NCBI GenBank assembly: GCA_023703575.1
Contig: CP097969.1
Coordinates: 1,149,517 to 1,213,516 of the forward strand
Direction of reading: 5' to 3'
Origin: SAR86 cluster bacterium
GTDB lineage: Bacteria > Pseudomonadota > Gammaproteobacteria > Magnimaribacterales > Magnimaribacteraceae
Length of the DNA: 64,000 bases
The position numbers and the translations under genes were made by a program. The notes under the pieces are model-generated. The model was not told the origin of the DNA. It ran no database searches and saw nothing but the letters and a program-made list of their open reading frames with translations. Shown here one piece after another: positions 29,406-39,785 of this stretch (the first letter of the stretch is position 1; each line of letters begins with the position of its first letter).

Positions 29406-30800
29406 ATGCGTACTGAGACAGTTCAGCGAAATACAATATTTGCTTATGGAGGACTTGCAACTCCTTTAGCAATGATTGGCTATCCAATAGCAATCTGGCT
29501 AATTCCCTTTTATTCTGAGGTTGTAGGCATCCCACTTTATATCATTGCCAATCTCCTTTTAATTGCAAGGTTCACAGATGTGATTACTGATCCAATTCTT
29601 GGGCAGTTAGGTGATTCTACTAGGACTTCAATTGGAAGAAGAAAGCCTTGGATTATATTAGGCGTACCTTTGATGATGTTGGCTATCTATAAGTTATTCA
29701 TCCCTGGTTCAGAAGTCTCAATAGCCTACTTTGTGATTTGGATGATGCTTATGTATTTAGGTTCAACCATAATTAATATTCCTTATGGTGCATGGGGTGC
29801 TGAAATATCAACTGACTATCATCAAAGATCAAGAGTCGTCAGCGGTAGAGAGGGATGGACTTTAATTGGTTTGTTGATTTCTGCCCTTATACCTCTTGCT
29901 ATTGAAGTCTCAGGACAGGGAATAGGATTCCTGGAATCAGTAAAGAGGATGCTTGCAGCAATTTTCATTTTTCAAGATTTTTCTACTTCGGGAAAAATGT
30001 CAGATATTTTGGCGAGCATGGGGATTGGTATTGTTATGTTGCTGCCCATCTTTGCAGCGTGGGCAATTTGGAAAGTGCCAGACCCAATGCCTAAGATTGA
30101 AAAAAAGATTCCTTTATTTGAAGGACTAAAATATGCTGCCGAAAATCCTTTACTAGTAAGAATTTTATTAATCATTTTCTTAGTGATTGCAGGAGAGTCA
30201 TTTAGAAATACTTTATCTCTCTGGTTTGTAAGAGATGTGATTGGAATTGAGACTGTTGGTGCTTCTTATGCAAGGTACTTTATTGCGGGATTAATAGGAA
30301 TTCCTTTCTGGCTTTGGCTTGGTAAAACTTTAGGTAAGCATAAGGCTTTTTGTATAACTCTTGTAGGCACCGGAACAGTAAGTTTCTTATGTTTTTTTCT
30401 TGAAAGAGGCGATTTCTCTCAGTTTCATATACTTTTTCTTCTCAAAGGATTCTGTTTTGGTGGCCTTCAATTCCTCCCCGCCTCTATGTTGGCAGATGTT
30501 GTTGACCTAGATTCTTTAAAAACTGGCGGGAGACGTGCTGGAACATTCTTTGCATTGAATGGAATGATAGCTAAAGTATCAGCAATGATAGCCGTTTGGG
30601 CTGCGGCTATATTAGTAGACTTCTCTGGATTTGTACCTGGAATAATAAATTCAGACGATGCGATGCTAGCTTTAAGAATTTATTATTGCCTGGGTTGTGC
30701 CGTATTTTTTCTGCCTGCTTTATTTCTCACTTGGTATTACCCTCTTACCAAACAGAAACACAAAGAGCTTAGAATGGAACTTGAAAGTCAGAACAAATAA
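29406..30800 (+). CDS. GPH/MFS-2-type sugar:cation symporter
   Basis: The 464-residue inner-membrane protein has about 12 helices. The N-terminal segment LIARFTDVITDPILGQLGDSTRTSIGRRKPWIILG is the hallmark of the glycoside-pentoside-hexuronide (GPH) family. LPASMLADVVDLDSLKTGGRRAGTFFAL in the second half is also typical. It probably imports a sugar or uronide with a cation; the substrate is unknown. A purine-rich Shine-Dalgarno (GGGGAG) precedes the ATG. The 3' end is 3 bp from the convergent hydratase gene. Confidence 0.85.
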   Translation: MRTETVQRNTIFAYGGLATPLAMIGYPIAIWLIPFYSEVVGIPLYIIANLLLIARFTDVITDPILGQLGDSTRTSIGRRKPWIILGVPLMMLAIYKLFIPGSEVSIAYFVIWMMLMYLGSTIINIPYGAWGAEISTDYHQRSRVVSGREGWTLIGLLISALIPLAIEVSGQGIGFLESVKRMLAAIFIFQDFSTSGKMSDILASMGIGIVMLLPIFAAWAIWKVPDPMPKIEKKIPLFEGLKYAAENPLLVRILLIIFLVIAGESFRNTLSLWFVRDVIGIETVGASYARYFIAGLIGIPFWLWLGKTLGKHKAFCITLVGTGTVSFLCFFLERGDFSQFHILFLLKGFCFGGLQFLPASMLADVVDLDSLKTGGRRAGTFFALNGMIAKVSAMIAVWAAAILVDFSGFVPGIINSDDAMLALRIYYCLGCAVFFLPALFLTWYYPLTKQKHKELRMELESQNK

Positions 30801-30803
30801 ATT

Positions 30804-31577
30804 TTATTTAAAGTTAGGTTGTCTCTTTTCCATGAAAGCTGTGACTCCCTCAATATTATCTTCTGAACCTGTAAGTGTATTTTGGGTTTTAGCCTCTAGA
30901 TCATAAATATCGCTATAAGTACTATCTAAAGCCTTTCTCATTATCTGTTTTGTAAGTTTTAAAGATTGAGAAGACCGGAGACTCAATTTATCTGCCCATG
31001 ACAGTGCCTCGTGTAGCAAAGCTTCACCAGGAACTACTTTATTTATTAACCCTAATTCTAAACATCTACTAGATTCTATTCTTTCTCCCTCTATTGCAAT
31101 TTGATATGCAAGTTTATAACCAACTGTATTGGTTAAAAACCAATTCGCTCCCCCATCAGGAATTAGACCAATATTACTGAAAGCCTGAAGGATATATGCT
31201 TCTTCTGACATGATAGTTAAATCACAAGCCATTGCGTAAGCACTTCCTATGCCTGCTGCAGCACCGTTTACCGCAGATATGACAGGTTTAGGTAATGTCA
31301 TTATTTCATGCAGACTTGGTAAGTACCCATCAACTAAAGCAGCTTCTGTATCTGACCACTTATTATCTCTTGCAGAAAGATCTGCACCCGCTGAAAAGCT
31401 TAGTCCTTCACCAGTCAAGACTATAACTCGGATCTCACTATCCAATTTAGCCTCTATCAATGCTTCAAGAATATCCTCGGTCATCTTAGCATTAAATGCA
31501 TTCCTTACTTCAGGCCGATTAAACTTGATCAAAGCAACAGTTCCTCTTTTTTCATAAATTACTGTCTCTAAATTCAT
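30804..31577 (-). CDS. Enoyl-CoA hydratase/isomerase-family (crotonase) protein
   Basis: The 257-residue crotonase-fold protein has the oxyanion-hole segments FSAGADLS and GAAAGIGSAYAMACD. Relative to the mitochondrial hydratase, the first catalytic Glu position appears replaced (SAY rather than CEL). The second region reads FSNIGLIPDGGANWFL, with an Asp as in PaaG-type isomerases. It may therefore be an isomerase or PaaG-like hydratase rather than a beta-oxidation hydratase. It lies 9 bp downstream of tilS at the end of the rpsB-to-tilS run, with no other fatty-acid degradation genes nearby. Confidence 0.82.
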   Translation of the reverse strand: MNLETVIYEKRGTVALIKFNRPEVRNAFNAKMTEDILEALIEAKLDSEIRVIVLTGEGLSFSAGADLSARDNKWSDTEAALVDGYLPSLHEIMTLPKPVISAVNGAAAGIGSAYAMACDLTIMSEEAYILQAFSNIGLIPDGGANWFLTNTVGYKLAYQIAIEGERIESSRCLELGLINKVVPGEALLHEALSWADKLSLRSSQSLKLTKQIMRKALDSTYSDIYDLEAKTQNTLTGSEDNIEGVTAFMEKRQPNFK

Positions 31578-31586
31578 AATTACTCC

Positions 31587-32909
31587 CTATTTGTTTACAC
31601 TATCATTCCACACTATAGAAATACCACTCTCATCTAAATTAGTATGAAATTCATCACAAACCCATAAATCTCCCACTGCAGCTATCTGACCGTTTATGTA
31701 GATTAGTGGGATAGAATTCCTTTTCCAATCTGGTATCTCAAATTCTTGAAATAGATTCTTTATTTTTTGACTCTTGTCTCTTCCAAAAGGCTTACATCTC
31801 TCTCCTCCAACTCTAGCCTTTATAATTACATCATCTTTGAGATATTTTTTATCCAATCCTTTTCCATAGGATTCTTGAGTTGAAAGTTCTCCAGAAGGAA
31901 TTTTTATGGATTTTTTTAAATCCCAATTGACTCTTAAGTTTTCTGGTAAAGGTCTTACTGAACCTTGAACTAATATTCTTATCTCCTTTGAAGACACAAT
32001 AATTCTTATTTCAGTGTTAAGTGAGTCTGAATGAATAATAAAACTGCTCGATTCTGGAGATGGCTCTGAGATAGATGATAAGATCTGAAAAATTAATTTT
32101 GAAGAAACATAAAAATCATTTTCGTTACTTAGCCAAAAAACTATTGCATTTTTCTGCCTCTCTTTAGATAAAGATTTTAATCTTTTCATATTTATCTTAT
32201 CTTTACTTGCATCAATACTATCTAAATCCTCTCTAGCGACTTCTGTAAGTATCTTCTGATTCCATTTGGCCTCTGCTGAAAGCTTACCTATTGATTTACC
32301 GATAGAAGGCCATCGAGATATAATTTTTGGCATCAATTCATTTCTAATCATATTTCTAGAAAATTTAGATTCTCTGTTAGAGTCGTCTTCAACCCAGCTA
32401 AGATTATGTTCTTGGGCGTATTTGAGTATCTCCTTTTTTTTATTTTCCAAGAAGGGTCTATAGAAGTTCATCTCCCGGACTTTAGAAATTTCTTTAATTC
32501 CTTCTAGACCTTTAATGCCCGTTCCCCTAAAAAGTCTGAATAAAACTGTCTCAATATGATCATCTAAATGATGACCCGTAATAATTAAATCATTGTGATC
32601 TGCCCAGCTTTTAAATACTTCGTGACGTTTATTTCGTAAGATGTCTTCTGAGATTTTATCTAAATCTTTGAGTTTCCAGGATTTAAAATCAACACCCAAT
32701 TCAGCAGCAATTTGAGCACAGAATTCTTCCCACTTATCTGAATCATTATTGATACCATGATTAACGTGAAGGGCTGTAATTCTGTCTTTTTGTATATCTT
32801 GTTCTGAAATAAGTTTAAGAAGGACAGACGAGTCAAGACCTCCTGAAAAAGCAATACCTAATTTATTGAAATCATTGAGAGTTTTATTATTTAAAGTTAA
32901 ATTTGCCAT
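31587..32909 (-). CDS. tilS: tRNA(Ile)-lysidine synthase
   Basis: The 440-residue N-type ATP pyrophosphatase has the SGGLDSS loop at residues 22-28, ALHVNHGIN, and GHHLDDHIETVLFRLFRGTGIKGL, followed by TilS substrate-binding and C-terminal domains. It modifies C34 of the tRNA-Ile CAU anticodon so that AUA is read as isoleucine, an essential function. It overlaps accA by one base, the gammaproteobacterial accA-tilS order. Confidence 0.95.
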   Translation of the reverse strand: MANLTLNNKTLNDFNKLGIAFSGGLDSSVLLKLISEQDIQKDRITALHVNHGINNDSDKWEEFCAQIAAELGVDFKSWKLKDLDKISEDILRNKRHEVFKSWADHNDLIITGHHLDDHIETVLFRLFRGTGIKGLEGIKEISKVREMNFYRPFLENKKKEILKYAQEHNLSWVEDDSNRESKFSRNMIRNELMPKIISRWPSIGKSIGKLSAEAKWNQKILTEVAREDLDSIDASKDKINMKRLKSLSKERQKNAIVFWLSNENDFYVSSKLIFQILSSISEPSPESSSFIIHSDSLNTEIRIIVSSKEIRILVQGSVRPLPENLRVNWDLKKSIKIPSGELSTQESYGKGLDKKYLKDDVIIKARVGGERCKPFGRDKSQKIKNLFQEFEIPDWKRNSIPLIYINGQIAAVGDLWVCDEFHTNLDESGISIVWNDSVNK

Positions 32910-33856
32910 TAAACATATCCATAGCTCATTAACCTTTTGTATCTCCTATCGAGAAGTGAATCGATAGACATGCTAGTTAAGTCATCTAAGTTTTTAATTA
33001 AAACCTTTGATAAATTTGATGATGCCTGGTCAAAACTTCTATGTGCACCACCCAAAGGTTCAGGAATAACTTCATCTATCAAACCCAAATCATAGACACT
33101 TTCCGCATTTAATTTCATAGCCTCTGCAGCGAGATCTGCTTTGGTGGAATCTCTCCATACAATGCTTGCGCAAGCTTCAGGCGATGCTACTGAATAGGTA
33201 GAATGCTCAAGCATAGAGATATGATCTCCTACACCTAAAGCAAGAGCTCCACCAGATCCACCCTCACCTACAACATTAACAATAATTGGAGTTTTTAGTG
33301 AAGACATAACCCTCAAGTTGTGAGCTATTGCCTCACTTTGACCTCTTTCTTCGCTATCAATGCCAGGATAGGCTCCAGGTGTATCGACAAGAGTAACTAT
33401 TGGAAGCGAGAACCGCTCTGCTAACTCCATTAACCTACAAGCCTTTCGGTAACCTTCCGGTTGAGACATTCCAAAATTATGTAGAATCTTTTCTTCAGTT
33501 GACCTGCCCTTTTCATGCCCTATAAACATTACTTTATATTCACCTATAGACCCAATCCCACCTATGACTGCTCTGTCGTCTGAGAAATGCCTATCACCAT
33601 GAAGTTCATCAAATTCATCAGAAATTCTTTCGATATAATCTAAGAAATGAGGCCTCTCGGGATGTCTAGCAACTTGAACATTTTGCCAAGGAGTTAAGTT
33701 AGAGTATATTTTTTCGGTAGTTTTCAAGATAGACTCATTGAGTCTTATAACTTCAGTCTTTATTGACTCATCATCTAAATCAGAATCTTTTAGATCTATA
33801 ACTTGTTGTTCAAGATCAGCAATAGGTTGTTCAAAATCAAGATAACTTTTTAGCAT
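32909..33856 (-). CDS. accA: Acetyl-CoA carboxylase carboxyltransferase subunit alpha
   Basis: The 315-residue protein matches AccA throughout: YLDFEQPIADLEQQV at the start, HGDRHFSDDRAVIGGIG, GHEKGRSTEEKILHNFGM, TLVDTPGAYPGIDSEERGQ and GEGGSGGALALGVGD. It forms the carboxyltransferase with AccD in malonyl-CoA synthesis. It lies 9 bp after dnaE, as in E. coli. Confidence 0.98.
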   Translation of the reverse strand: MLKSYLDFEQPIADLEQQVIDLKDSDLDDESIKTEVIRLNESILKTTEKIYSNLTPWQNVQVARHPERPHFLDYIERISDEFDELHGDRHFSDDRAVIGGIGSIGEYKVMFIGHEKGRSTEEKILHNFGMSQPEGYRKACRLMELAERFSLPIVTLVDTPGAYPGIDSEERGQSEAIAHNLRVMSSLKTPIIVNVVGEGGSGGALALGVGDHISMLEHSTYSVASPEACASIVWRDSTKADLAAEAMKLNAESVYDLGLIDEVIPEPLGGAHRSFDQASSNLSKVLIKNLDDLTSMSIDSLLDRRYKRLMSYGYV

Positions 33857-33865
33857 TTAGGATTA

Positions 33866-36800
33866 TTAATTTATGTGATATTGACTATGATAAACGAACT
33901 TAACATTTTCTGGTCCAAAACGTTTCCCCAAGGCCTTTATTGAAGAATCATCAAGTCTCACTGAGAAATCACTTGGCAGAACAATATCTGCTACTGCCGA
34001 CTCTCCCTTGTAAGATATTAGAACTTGATTACCTTCTTTGCTATTTGCAATTAATTTTAAAGAATTAATCACCTCTTCTGAGCTAATATCGTTATTTTCA
34101 ATATCGATTTTAATGTTCTTTACATACTCATGACGAGCTTGGTCAAAAGTTAAAATCTTATCAGCGATCATTTTGTGTTTTGCAAAGTTAGAATATTCAT
34201 CCTTCTCGATCATGCCTTCAACAACTAAAACCTGTCCTTTTTTTAGCAAGCTCCTATATTTTTCAAACACATCTGCCCAGATCGAGACTTCTATTTTTGA
34301 GGAACCATCATCTAAAGTCGCGAAAGCAAATCTACCTCTTTTGCCCTGTCTCACATTAAACTGCATTAAACATCCTGCAATTCTTTGCGTGTGTTCTTCG
34401 GATTGAAGTTCAGAAATAAAAAAACCACACATATTCCTAACCTCTTTCTTTTTACTTTCTAAGGGGTGAGAATCTAAATAAAAACCTAAAGCACTCCATT
34501 CAGATGATACTTCATCAAACTCTATGTCATTGTTAACAACATCCTCTGCAGGAGAAATAATTTCTTCCCCAAAAAGATCTTTAATATTACTCTTATTCCT
34601 CTCAGAAGCCTGTTCTGCATTCTTAAGATAAGAATCAATTCTTCTGAAAAGATCTTCTCTTTTTCCGAAAGAGTCCATGGCACCTGACCCAATTAATGTA
34701 GTTAAAATTCTTCTATTAATTCTATTAGATCCAATTCTCATACAGAAGTCATGCATATCTTTGAATTGTTCAATATTGCGTTGAGAAATTATTTGTTCTA
34801 CTAAAGATTCACCTATACCTTTGATTGCACCCAAACCATATAAGATTGTTCTTGAGTCTAAGTCTTCAAATCTATATGAACTTCTATTTATATCAGGTTT
34901 CTCAATTGATAATCCTATGTTTCTGCAATCATCTACAAATAATTGAATATTATCTGTATTTCCTAAATCACATGATAAGACTGAAGCCATAAATTCAGCA
35001 GGAAAATGAGTTTTCAGCCATGCAGTTTGATAGGCAATAAGTGCATAACCTACGGAATGAGATCTATTGAAACCGTATCCTGCAAATTGCTCTATTTGGT
35101 CAAACAAATTTGCAGCATATCTCTCGTTTACATCTTTCTTAACTGCTCCGTCTACAAATGTGGACCGTAGACTTTCCATTTCTTCTTTCTTCTTTTTCCC
35201 CATGGCCCTTCGCAAGATATCTGCTTGGCCAAGAGAGAAGCCTGAAAGTTCCTGAGCTATCTGCATTACCTGTTCTTGATAAACTATTACTCCATATGTA
35301 GTACTCAGTATTTTTTTTACTGATTCATGACCATAGGTAACTTCTTCCCTACCGTGCTTTCTATTTATATAAGAATCTACCATGTTCATGCCCAAGGCTC
35401 CTGGACGGTACAAAGCGTTCATGCTTACAATGTCTTCAAAATCATTAGGGACTAATTGTTTTAAGTAGTCCCTCATACCTCTTGATTCAAGTTGAAATAT
35501 ACCAGTTGTTTCCCCTCTTTGTAGTAGTTCGAAAGTTTCCGGATCTTTCAACGATAAATTATCAATATTTATGTGATCTCGCTCGCTTTTCGCCTTTGCA
35601 TTAATTCGTCTTACAGATTGATCTATTATCGTGAGAGTTTTTAGACCAAGAAAATCAAATTTAACTAAGCCTGCAGACTCAACATCGCCCATATCAAATT
35701 GTGATGCAACTGTTCCTTTATCAGAATCTAAAAAAAGAGGTGTAAAATCTGTCAAAGCTGTTGGCGCTATAACTACTCCAGCTGCATGAGTTCCAACACT
35801 CCTTGATAAACCTTCCAACTTAAGTGCCATATCAAAAACTTCTTTTGATTCATCTGATTCATCGATAATCTCCTTGAATTGCTTATCCTTATATGCCTCT
35901 TCAAGACTTATTCCTAAAACATCTGGTATTGCTTTTGCAAGTCTATCGCCAAATCCGTAAGGCTTGCCCAATACTCGAACTACATCACGTAACACAGCCC
36001 TTGCTGCCATTGTTCCTCTAGTACTTATCTGTGCAACTGAATCTTTACCATATTTGTTTGTGACATATTCTAGAACTTTGTCTCTACCCTCAATGCAAAA
36101 ATCTATATCGAAATCAGGATTACTAACTCGTTCTGGATTAAGAAATCTCTCAAATAAAAGATCATATTTGATAGGATCAATTGCAGTTATACCTAAGGCA
36201 TAAGCGACTATAGATCCAGCTCCAGAACCTCTGCCAGGACCAACAGGAATATCATTCTTTTGAGCCCAATTCACAAAATCAGCTACAATTAAAAAATAAC
36301 CTGCGAAATCTAGCTTACAGATCATGTCTAATTCGTATTCTAGTCTTTTTTTATAAGTATGCTCATCCAGTTCATAAGAATCGGCGGACCCTTTAAGGTC
36401 GTTTATTCTTTTGAGTAGACCATCATTTGAAATTTTTCTTAAGAATTCTTCTCTAGAATAGTTATTTGGAACTTCAAAATCAGGGAGATAAAATTTTCCT
36501 AACTCCAAGTCGATGTTACATTTTTCCGCGATCTTTACCGTATTAATAAGTGCTTCAGGTATATCAGAAAATAAGTCAAACATCTCCTCTTTACTTCTAA
36601 AGAATTGCTCTTCGGTATAATTTTTAGGTCTTCTTGGATCATCCAGAATATCCCCTCTTTGAATACAAACCCTCGCCTCATGAGCTTCAAAATCAGAAGG
36701 AGAAATATCAGGATCAACCGCTTCTAAAAACCTTACATTATTGGTTGCAACAACGGGAATCTCCATTTTTGAAGCAAACTGCAATACTGCTTCATTGTAT

Positions 36801-37345
36801 TCCTTTTCGTTAGGCTTACCTGTTCTTTGAACTTCAATAAAAAAATTATCTTTATAAATCTTTTTAAAGAAGTCTATACGAGACTCCGACAATTGCTTAT
36901 TTCCTGCCAAAATTGAATTCCCAATATGTCCCTCCATGCCTCCCGATAAAGCAATTATTCCTTCTGAAAATTCTTCAAGCCAATTAAAAAGAACAATAGG
37001 ATCACCCTTTACTTGACCTTCCACATAAGCTTTAGAAACTAACTTTGTTAAATTTATATAGCCTTGTTTATTCATAGCTAAGAGCACAATAGGAGCTGAA
37101 ATTGAGTCTTTATCTTTTGCTACATTTATCTCCGAACCCACAATAGGTTTAATGCCCCTACTTCTTGCAGATCTATAGAATTCAATTAATCCAAAGAGAT
37201 TAGTTAAATCTGTTAAAGCAACAGAGTGATATCCAAGACCAATAGAACGATCTAGTAATTCATCAACTCTTATGATGCCATCCACTAAAGAGTATTCCGA
37301 ATGGACATGAAGATGAACAAAATCTAAATTATCTAATTGACTCAT
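33866..37345 (-). CDS. dnaE: DNA polymerase III alpha subunit
   Basis: The 1159-residue replicative polymerase opens with the PHP domain (HLHVHSEYSLVDG). The palm shows GPGRGSGAGS and the catalytic PDFDID at residues 410-415. Thumb and fingers follow, then a helix-hairpin-helix region (YGLGAIKGIGE) and a C-terminal OB fold (RIAGCLMQF onward) with the tau-binding tail. Length matches the 1160 of E. coli. Its first 17 bp overlap the end of rnhB. Confidence 0.98.
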   Translation of the reverse strand: MSQLDNLDFVHLHVHSEYSLVDGIIRVDELLDRSIGLGYHSVALTDLTNLFGLIEFYRSARSRGIKPIVGSEINVAKDKDSISAPIVLLAMNKQGYINLTKLVSKAYVEGQVKGDPIVLFNWLEEFSEGIIALSGGMEGHIGNSILAGNKQLSESRIDFFKKIYKDNFFIEVQRTGKPNEKEYNEAVLQFASKMEIPVVATNNVRFLEAVDPDISPSDFEAHEARVCIQRGDILDDPRRPKNYTEEQFFRSKEEMFDLFSDIPEALINTVKIAEKCNIDLELGKFYLPDFEVPNNYSREEFLRKISNDGLLKRINDLKGSADSYELDEHTYKKRLEYELDMICKLDFAGYFLIVADFVNWAQKNDIPVGPGRGSGAGSIVAYALGITAIDPIKYDLLFERFLNPERVSNPDFDIDFCIEGRDKVLEYVTNKYGKDSVAQISTRGTMAARAVLRDVVRVLGKPYGFGDRLAKAIPDVLGISLEEAYKDKQFKEIIDESDESKEVFDMALKLEGLSRSVGTHAAGVVIAPTALTDFTPLFLDSDKGTVASQFDMGDVESAGLVKFDFLGLKTLTIIDQSVRRINAKAKSERDHINIDNLSLKDPETFELLQRGETTGIFQLESRGMRDYLKQLVPNDFEDIVSMNALYRPGALGMNMVDSYINRKHGREEVTYGHESVKKILSTTYGVIVYQEQVMQIAQELSGFSLGQADILRRAMGKKKKEEMESLRSTFVDGAVKKDVNERYAANLFDQIEQFAGYGFNRSHSVGYALIAYQTAWLKTHFPAEFMASVLSCDLGNTDNIQLFVDDCRNIGLSIEKPDINRSSYRFEDLDSRTILYGLGAIKGIGESLVEQIISQRNIEQFKDMHDFCMRIGSNRINRRILTTLIGSGAMDSFGKREDLFRRIDSYLKNAEQASERNKSNIKDLFGEEIISPAEDVVNNDIEFDEVSSEWSALGFYLDSHPLESKKKEVRNMCGFFISELQSEEHTQRIAGCLMQFNVRQGKRGRFAFATLDDGSSKIEVSIWADVFEKYRSLLKKGQVLVVEGMIEKDEYSNFAKHKMIADKILTFDQARHEYVKNIKIDIENNDISSEEVINSLKLIANSKEGNQVLISYKGESAVADIVLPSDFSVRLDDSSIKALGKRFGPENVKFVYHSQYHIN

Positions 37346-37898
37346 TAATATTTCTAACGGGTTTAAAACTTAACCTATGTTCTAAAGTTATACCATGTGA
37401 TTCTAATGCTTCTAGGTGCATCTTTGTAGGATAACCTTTGTGTTGTTTAAAGCCATATTCTGGAACGGACTTATCTAATTCTTTCATATAATTATCTCTA
37501 TAAACCTTAGCAAGGATTGAAGCCGCCATAATATTCTCATTTGACTGGTCTCCTTTAATTATAGTCCTTACTTTCAGATCCGTTTCAGGTGAAAACTGAC
37601 CATCTACAGATATAAGTTCGGGACTCACATCCAAACCATCTATGGCTCTCCTCATAGCTAACAAAGATGCTCTAAGAATATTAATATCATCGATCTCTTT
37701 GGCTGTACTCATTCCTATAGACCATGAAATAGCATTAACTTTTATATCTTCTGCTATCAGTTCCCTTCTTTTTTCAGAAATCTTTTTTGAGTCGTTTAGA
37801 TTAGATATTGAATGTTTCTTGCCTAATATAACTGCTGCAGCAAAAACTGGACCTGCTATAGGACCCCTTCCTGCTTCATCAACTCCAGCTTCAATCAA
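37329..37898 (-). CDS. rnhB: Ribonuclease HII
   Basis: The 189-residue enzyme has the DEDD metal-binding set D7-E8 (GVDEAGRGP), D99 (SVDGQF) and D117 (IKGDQSN). The AASILAKVYRD segment and QHKGYPTKMH near the C-terminus are also typical. It removes ribonucleotides from RNA-DNA hybrids. It overlaps lpxB by 4 bp and dnaE by 17 bp, in the conserved lpxB-rnhB-dnaE order. Confidence 0.96.
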   Translation of the reverse strand: MIEAGVDEAGRGPIAGPVFAAAVILGKKHSISNLNDSKKISEKRRELIAEDIKVNAISWSIGMSTAKEIDDINILRASLLAMRRAIDGLDVSPELISVDGQFSPETDLKVRTIIKGDQSNENIMAASILAKVYRDNYMKELDKSVPEYGFKQHKGYPTKMHLEALESHGITLEHRLSFKPVRNINESIR

Positions 37899-39016
37899 TT
37901 TAATAACTTTAAAACCTCAACAGACGCCTTATCTGCTCCCCCAGCCTTTAGCTTTTCTTTTATAAAATTAAACTCTTTTCTATAGAATTCAAAGCCTCTA
38001 GCCTCTAATAGATTTACTGAAGAGATTATCTTTTCTATAGTTGCTTCAGACTGCAATAGCTCAGGTAAAATTTTCTTACCTAAAATTAAATTTGGTAATG
38101 AAAAAGAGTCAATATGAAGTAATGGTTTAATTAATAAATAAGACAACCAATTAGTCTTATATACAGCTATACAAGGAGTGAATGATAAGGCAGCCTCCAA
38201 GGTTGCTGTTCCAGATGTAATAATTGCCATAGAAGCTTTCTTTAAAACATCTTGAGAATTCTCATATGAAATATGAATGAAATCTTCCGTATCTTCCTTA
38301 AAAAGGTCCAGATGAGATGAATCTGATAATGGCATAAAAAATTGGTAGTTTGGATTCATTAGCTTCAGTTTCTTTGCCGACTTAATCATCAAATCACCCA
38401 TTAGTAATATCTCTGACTTCCTGCTTCCTGGTAATAACGCAATACTATTTTGAACTTTGGATTCTATTTCCATATTGTTAATATCAATTTTGTAAGACAA
38501 AGGGTGTCCTACATAACATGTCTTGATCTTCGAATTGGAATAAGCAGTCTCTTCAAAAGGAAAAAGGGTTAAAACAGAATCTATTGATCTCTCCATAGAT
38601 TTTATGCGGCCTTTACGCCATGCCCAAACAGAAGGACTTACGTATTGTATTGTCTTGATTTGAAGATTCTTTTTCAAAAAATTTGCAATGGGAAGATTGA
38701 AGTCAGGTGAGTCAATTCCTATAAAAATATCGGGCTTATGATGGTGTAAATATTTTTTTAAACCCTTTCTAAGTTTTAATAATTTTCTTAAATTTAATAA
38801 AGGTTCAATAATACCCATTACTGATATCTCACTCATATCAAAGTAAGATTCAAGCCCCTCAGAAGTCATCTTCGAACCTCCGACACCTATAAACTCAATT
38901 GAAGGATTGATTGATTTCAAGGATTTCATCAAGGGTGCGCCTAATTCATCACCTGACCTTTCACCTGCCACTATTGCGATCTTTAAAGGATTATTTTCAA
39001 GGGTATTCCCTATCAA
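37895..39016 (-). CDS. lpxB: Lipid-A-disaccharide synthase
   Basis: The 373-residue GT-B (GT19) enzyme starts with IAIVAGERSGDELGAPLM and contains FIGVGGSKM, DIFIGIDSPDFNLP, QYVSPSVWAWRKGR and ALLPGSRKSEI, all strongly conserved in LpxB. It joins UDP-diacylglucosamine and lipid X. It overlaps lpxA upstream and rnhB downstream by 4 bp each. Confidence 0.97.
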   Translation of the reverse strand: MIGNTLENNPLKIAIVAGERSGDELGAPLMKSLKSINPSIEFIGVGGSKMTSEGLESYFDMSEISVMGIIEPLLNLRKLLKLRKGLKKYLHHHKPDIFIGIDSPDFNLPIANFLKKNLQIKTIQYVSPSVWAWRKGRIKSMERSIDSVLTLFPFEETAYSNSKIKTCYVGHPLSYKIDINNMEIESKVQNSIALLPGSRKSEILLMGDLMIKSAKKLKLMNPNYQFFMPLSDSSHLDLFKEDTEDFIHISYENSQDVLKKASMAIITSGTATLEAALSFTPCIAVYKTNWLSYLLIKPLLHIDSFSLPNLILGKKILPELLQSEATIEKIISSVNLLEARGFEFYRKEFNFIKEKLKAGGADKASVEVLKLLN

Positions 39017-39783
39017 CGAGATATACCTCTCTTAGAGCCTTCAATTGAACTTAAGAATATATCTACTTCAATAAAATCCTTTCTTAAAGAATCAAGATCC
39101 TTCATAGCCTCATCGACCGTAAGCTTCTTTCTATAAATTGATCTATAAGCAGCTCTTAATGCTTCTATAGTTTCCTTAGAATATCCGATTCTTTTTATGC
39201 CTGTTACGTTTACTCCAAAAGGTTTAGCCGGATTACCTCTGACTTTCACATATGCAGGTATATCTTTATTTACCGCGCTGCCCATTGCACAAAAACTGTA
39301 ACTGCCAATAGAGCAAAATTGATGAACAATGGCATAACCTCCAAGTATTGCGCCATCTCCAACATGAACAGAACCAGCTAGTGCAGCCTGATTAGTTAAA
39401 ACAATATCATTTCCTAATACACAATCATGCGCAATATGAGAATAAGCCATAATAAGATTTCCATCGCCGATAAGAGTTTCACCACGATCCTGAATAGTAC
39501 CTCTGTGAATTGTTACACCCTCCCTTATGATATTGTCATCTCCAATAACTAGGGTAGTAGGCTCATTGTTATATTTCTTGTCCGGACTTCCATCACCTAA
39601 AGTAGAAAACTGGAATATGTGATTTCTTTTCCCTATCTTCGCAGGTCCTTTCAAAATAACATGAGACTCTATTTTTGTGCCTTCCTCTATTTCTACTTCC
39701 GGTCCGATAAGACAAAAAGGACCAATTTCTACTGAATCATCAATTTTGGCAGAATCGTCAACTATTGAAGAGGAGTGGATCAT
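39013..39783 (-). CDS. lpxA: UDP-N-acetylglucosamine O-acyltransferase
   Basis: The 256-residue left-handed beta-helix enzyme has catalytic H119 in YSHIAHDCVLGND, HRGTIQDRGET, and the C-terminal helical domain from about residue 185. It catalyses the first step of lipid A synthesis with a hydroxyacyl-ACP donor. Acyl-chain length cannot be judged safely here. It is part of lpxD-fabZ-lpxA-lpxB. Confidence 0.97.
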   Translation of the reverse strand: MIHSSSIVDDSAKIDDSVEIGPFCLIGPEVEIEEGTKIESHVILKGPAKIGKRNHIFQFSTLGDGSPDKKYNNEPTTLVIGDDNIIREGVTIHRGTIQDRGETLIGDGNLIMAYSHIAHDCVLGNDIVLTNQAALAGSVHVGDGAILGGYAIVHQFCSIGSYSFCAMGSAVNKDIPAYVKVRGNPAKPFGVNVTGIKRIGYSKETIEALRAAYRSIYRKKLTVDEAMKDLDSLRKDFIEVDIFLSSIEGSKRGISR

Positions 39784-39785
39784 AA

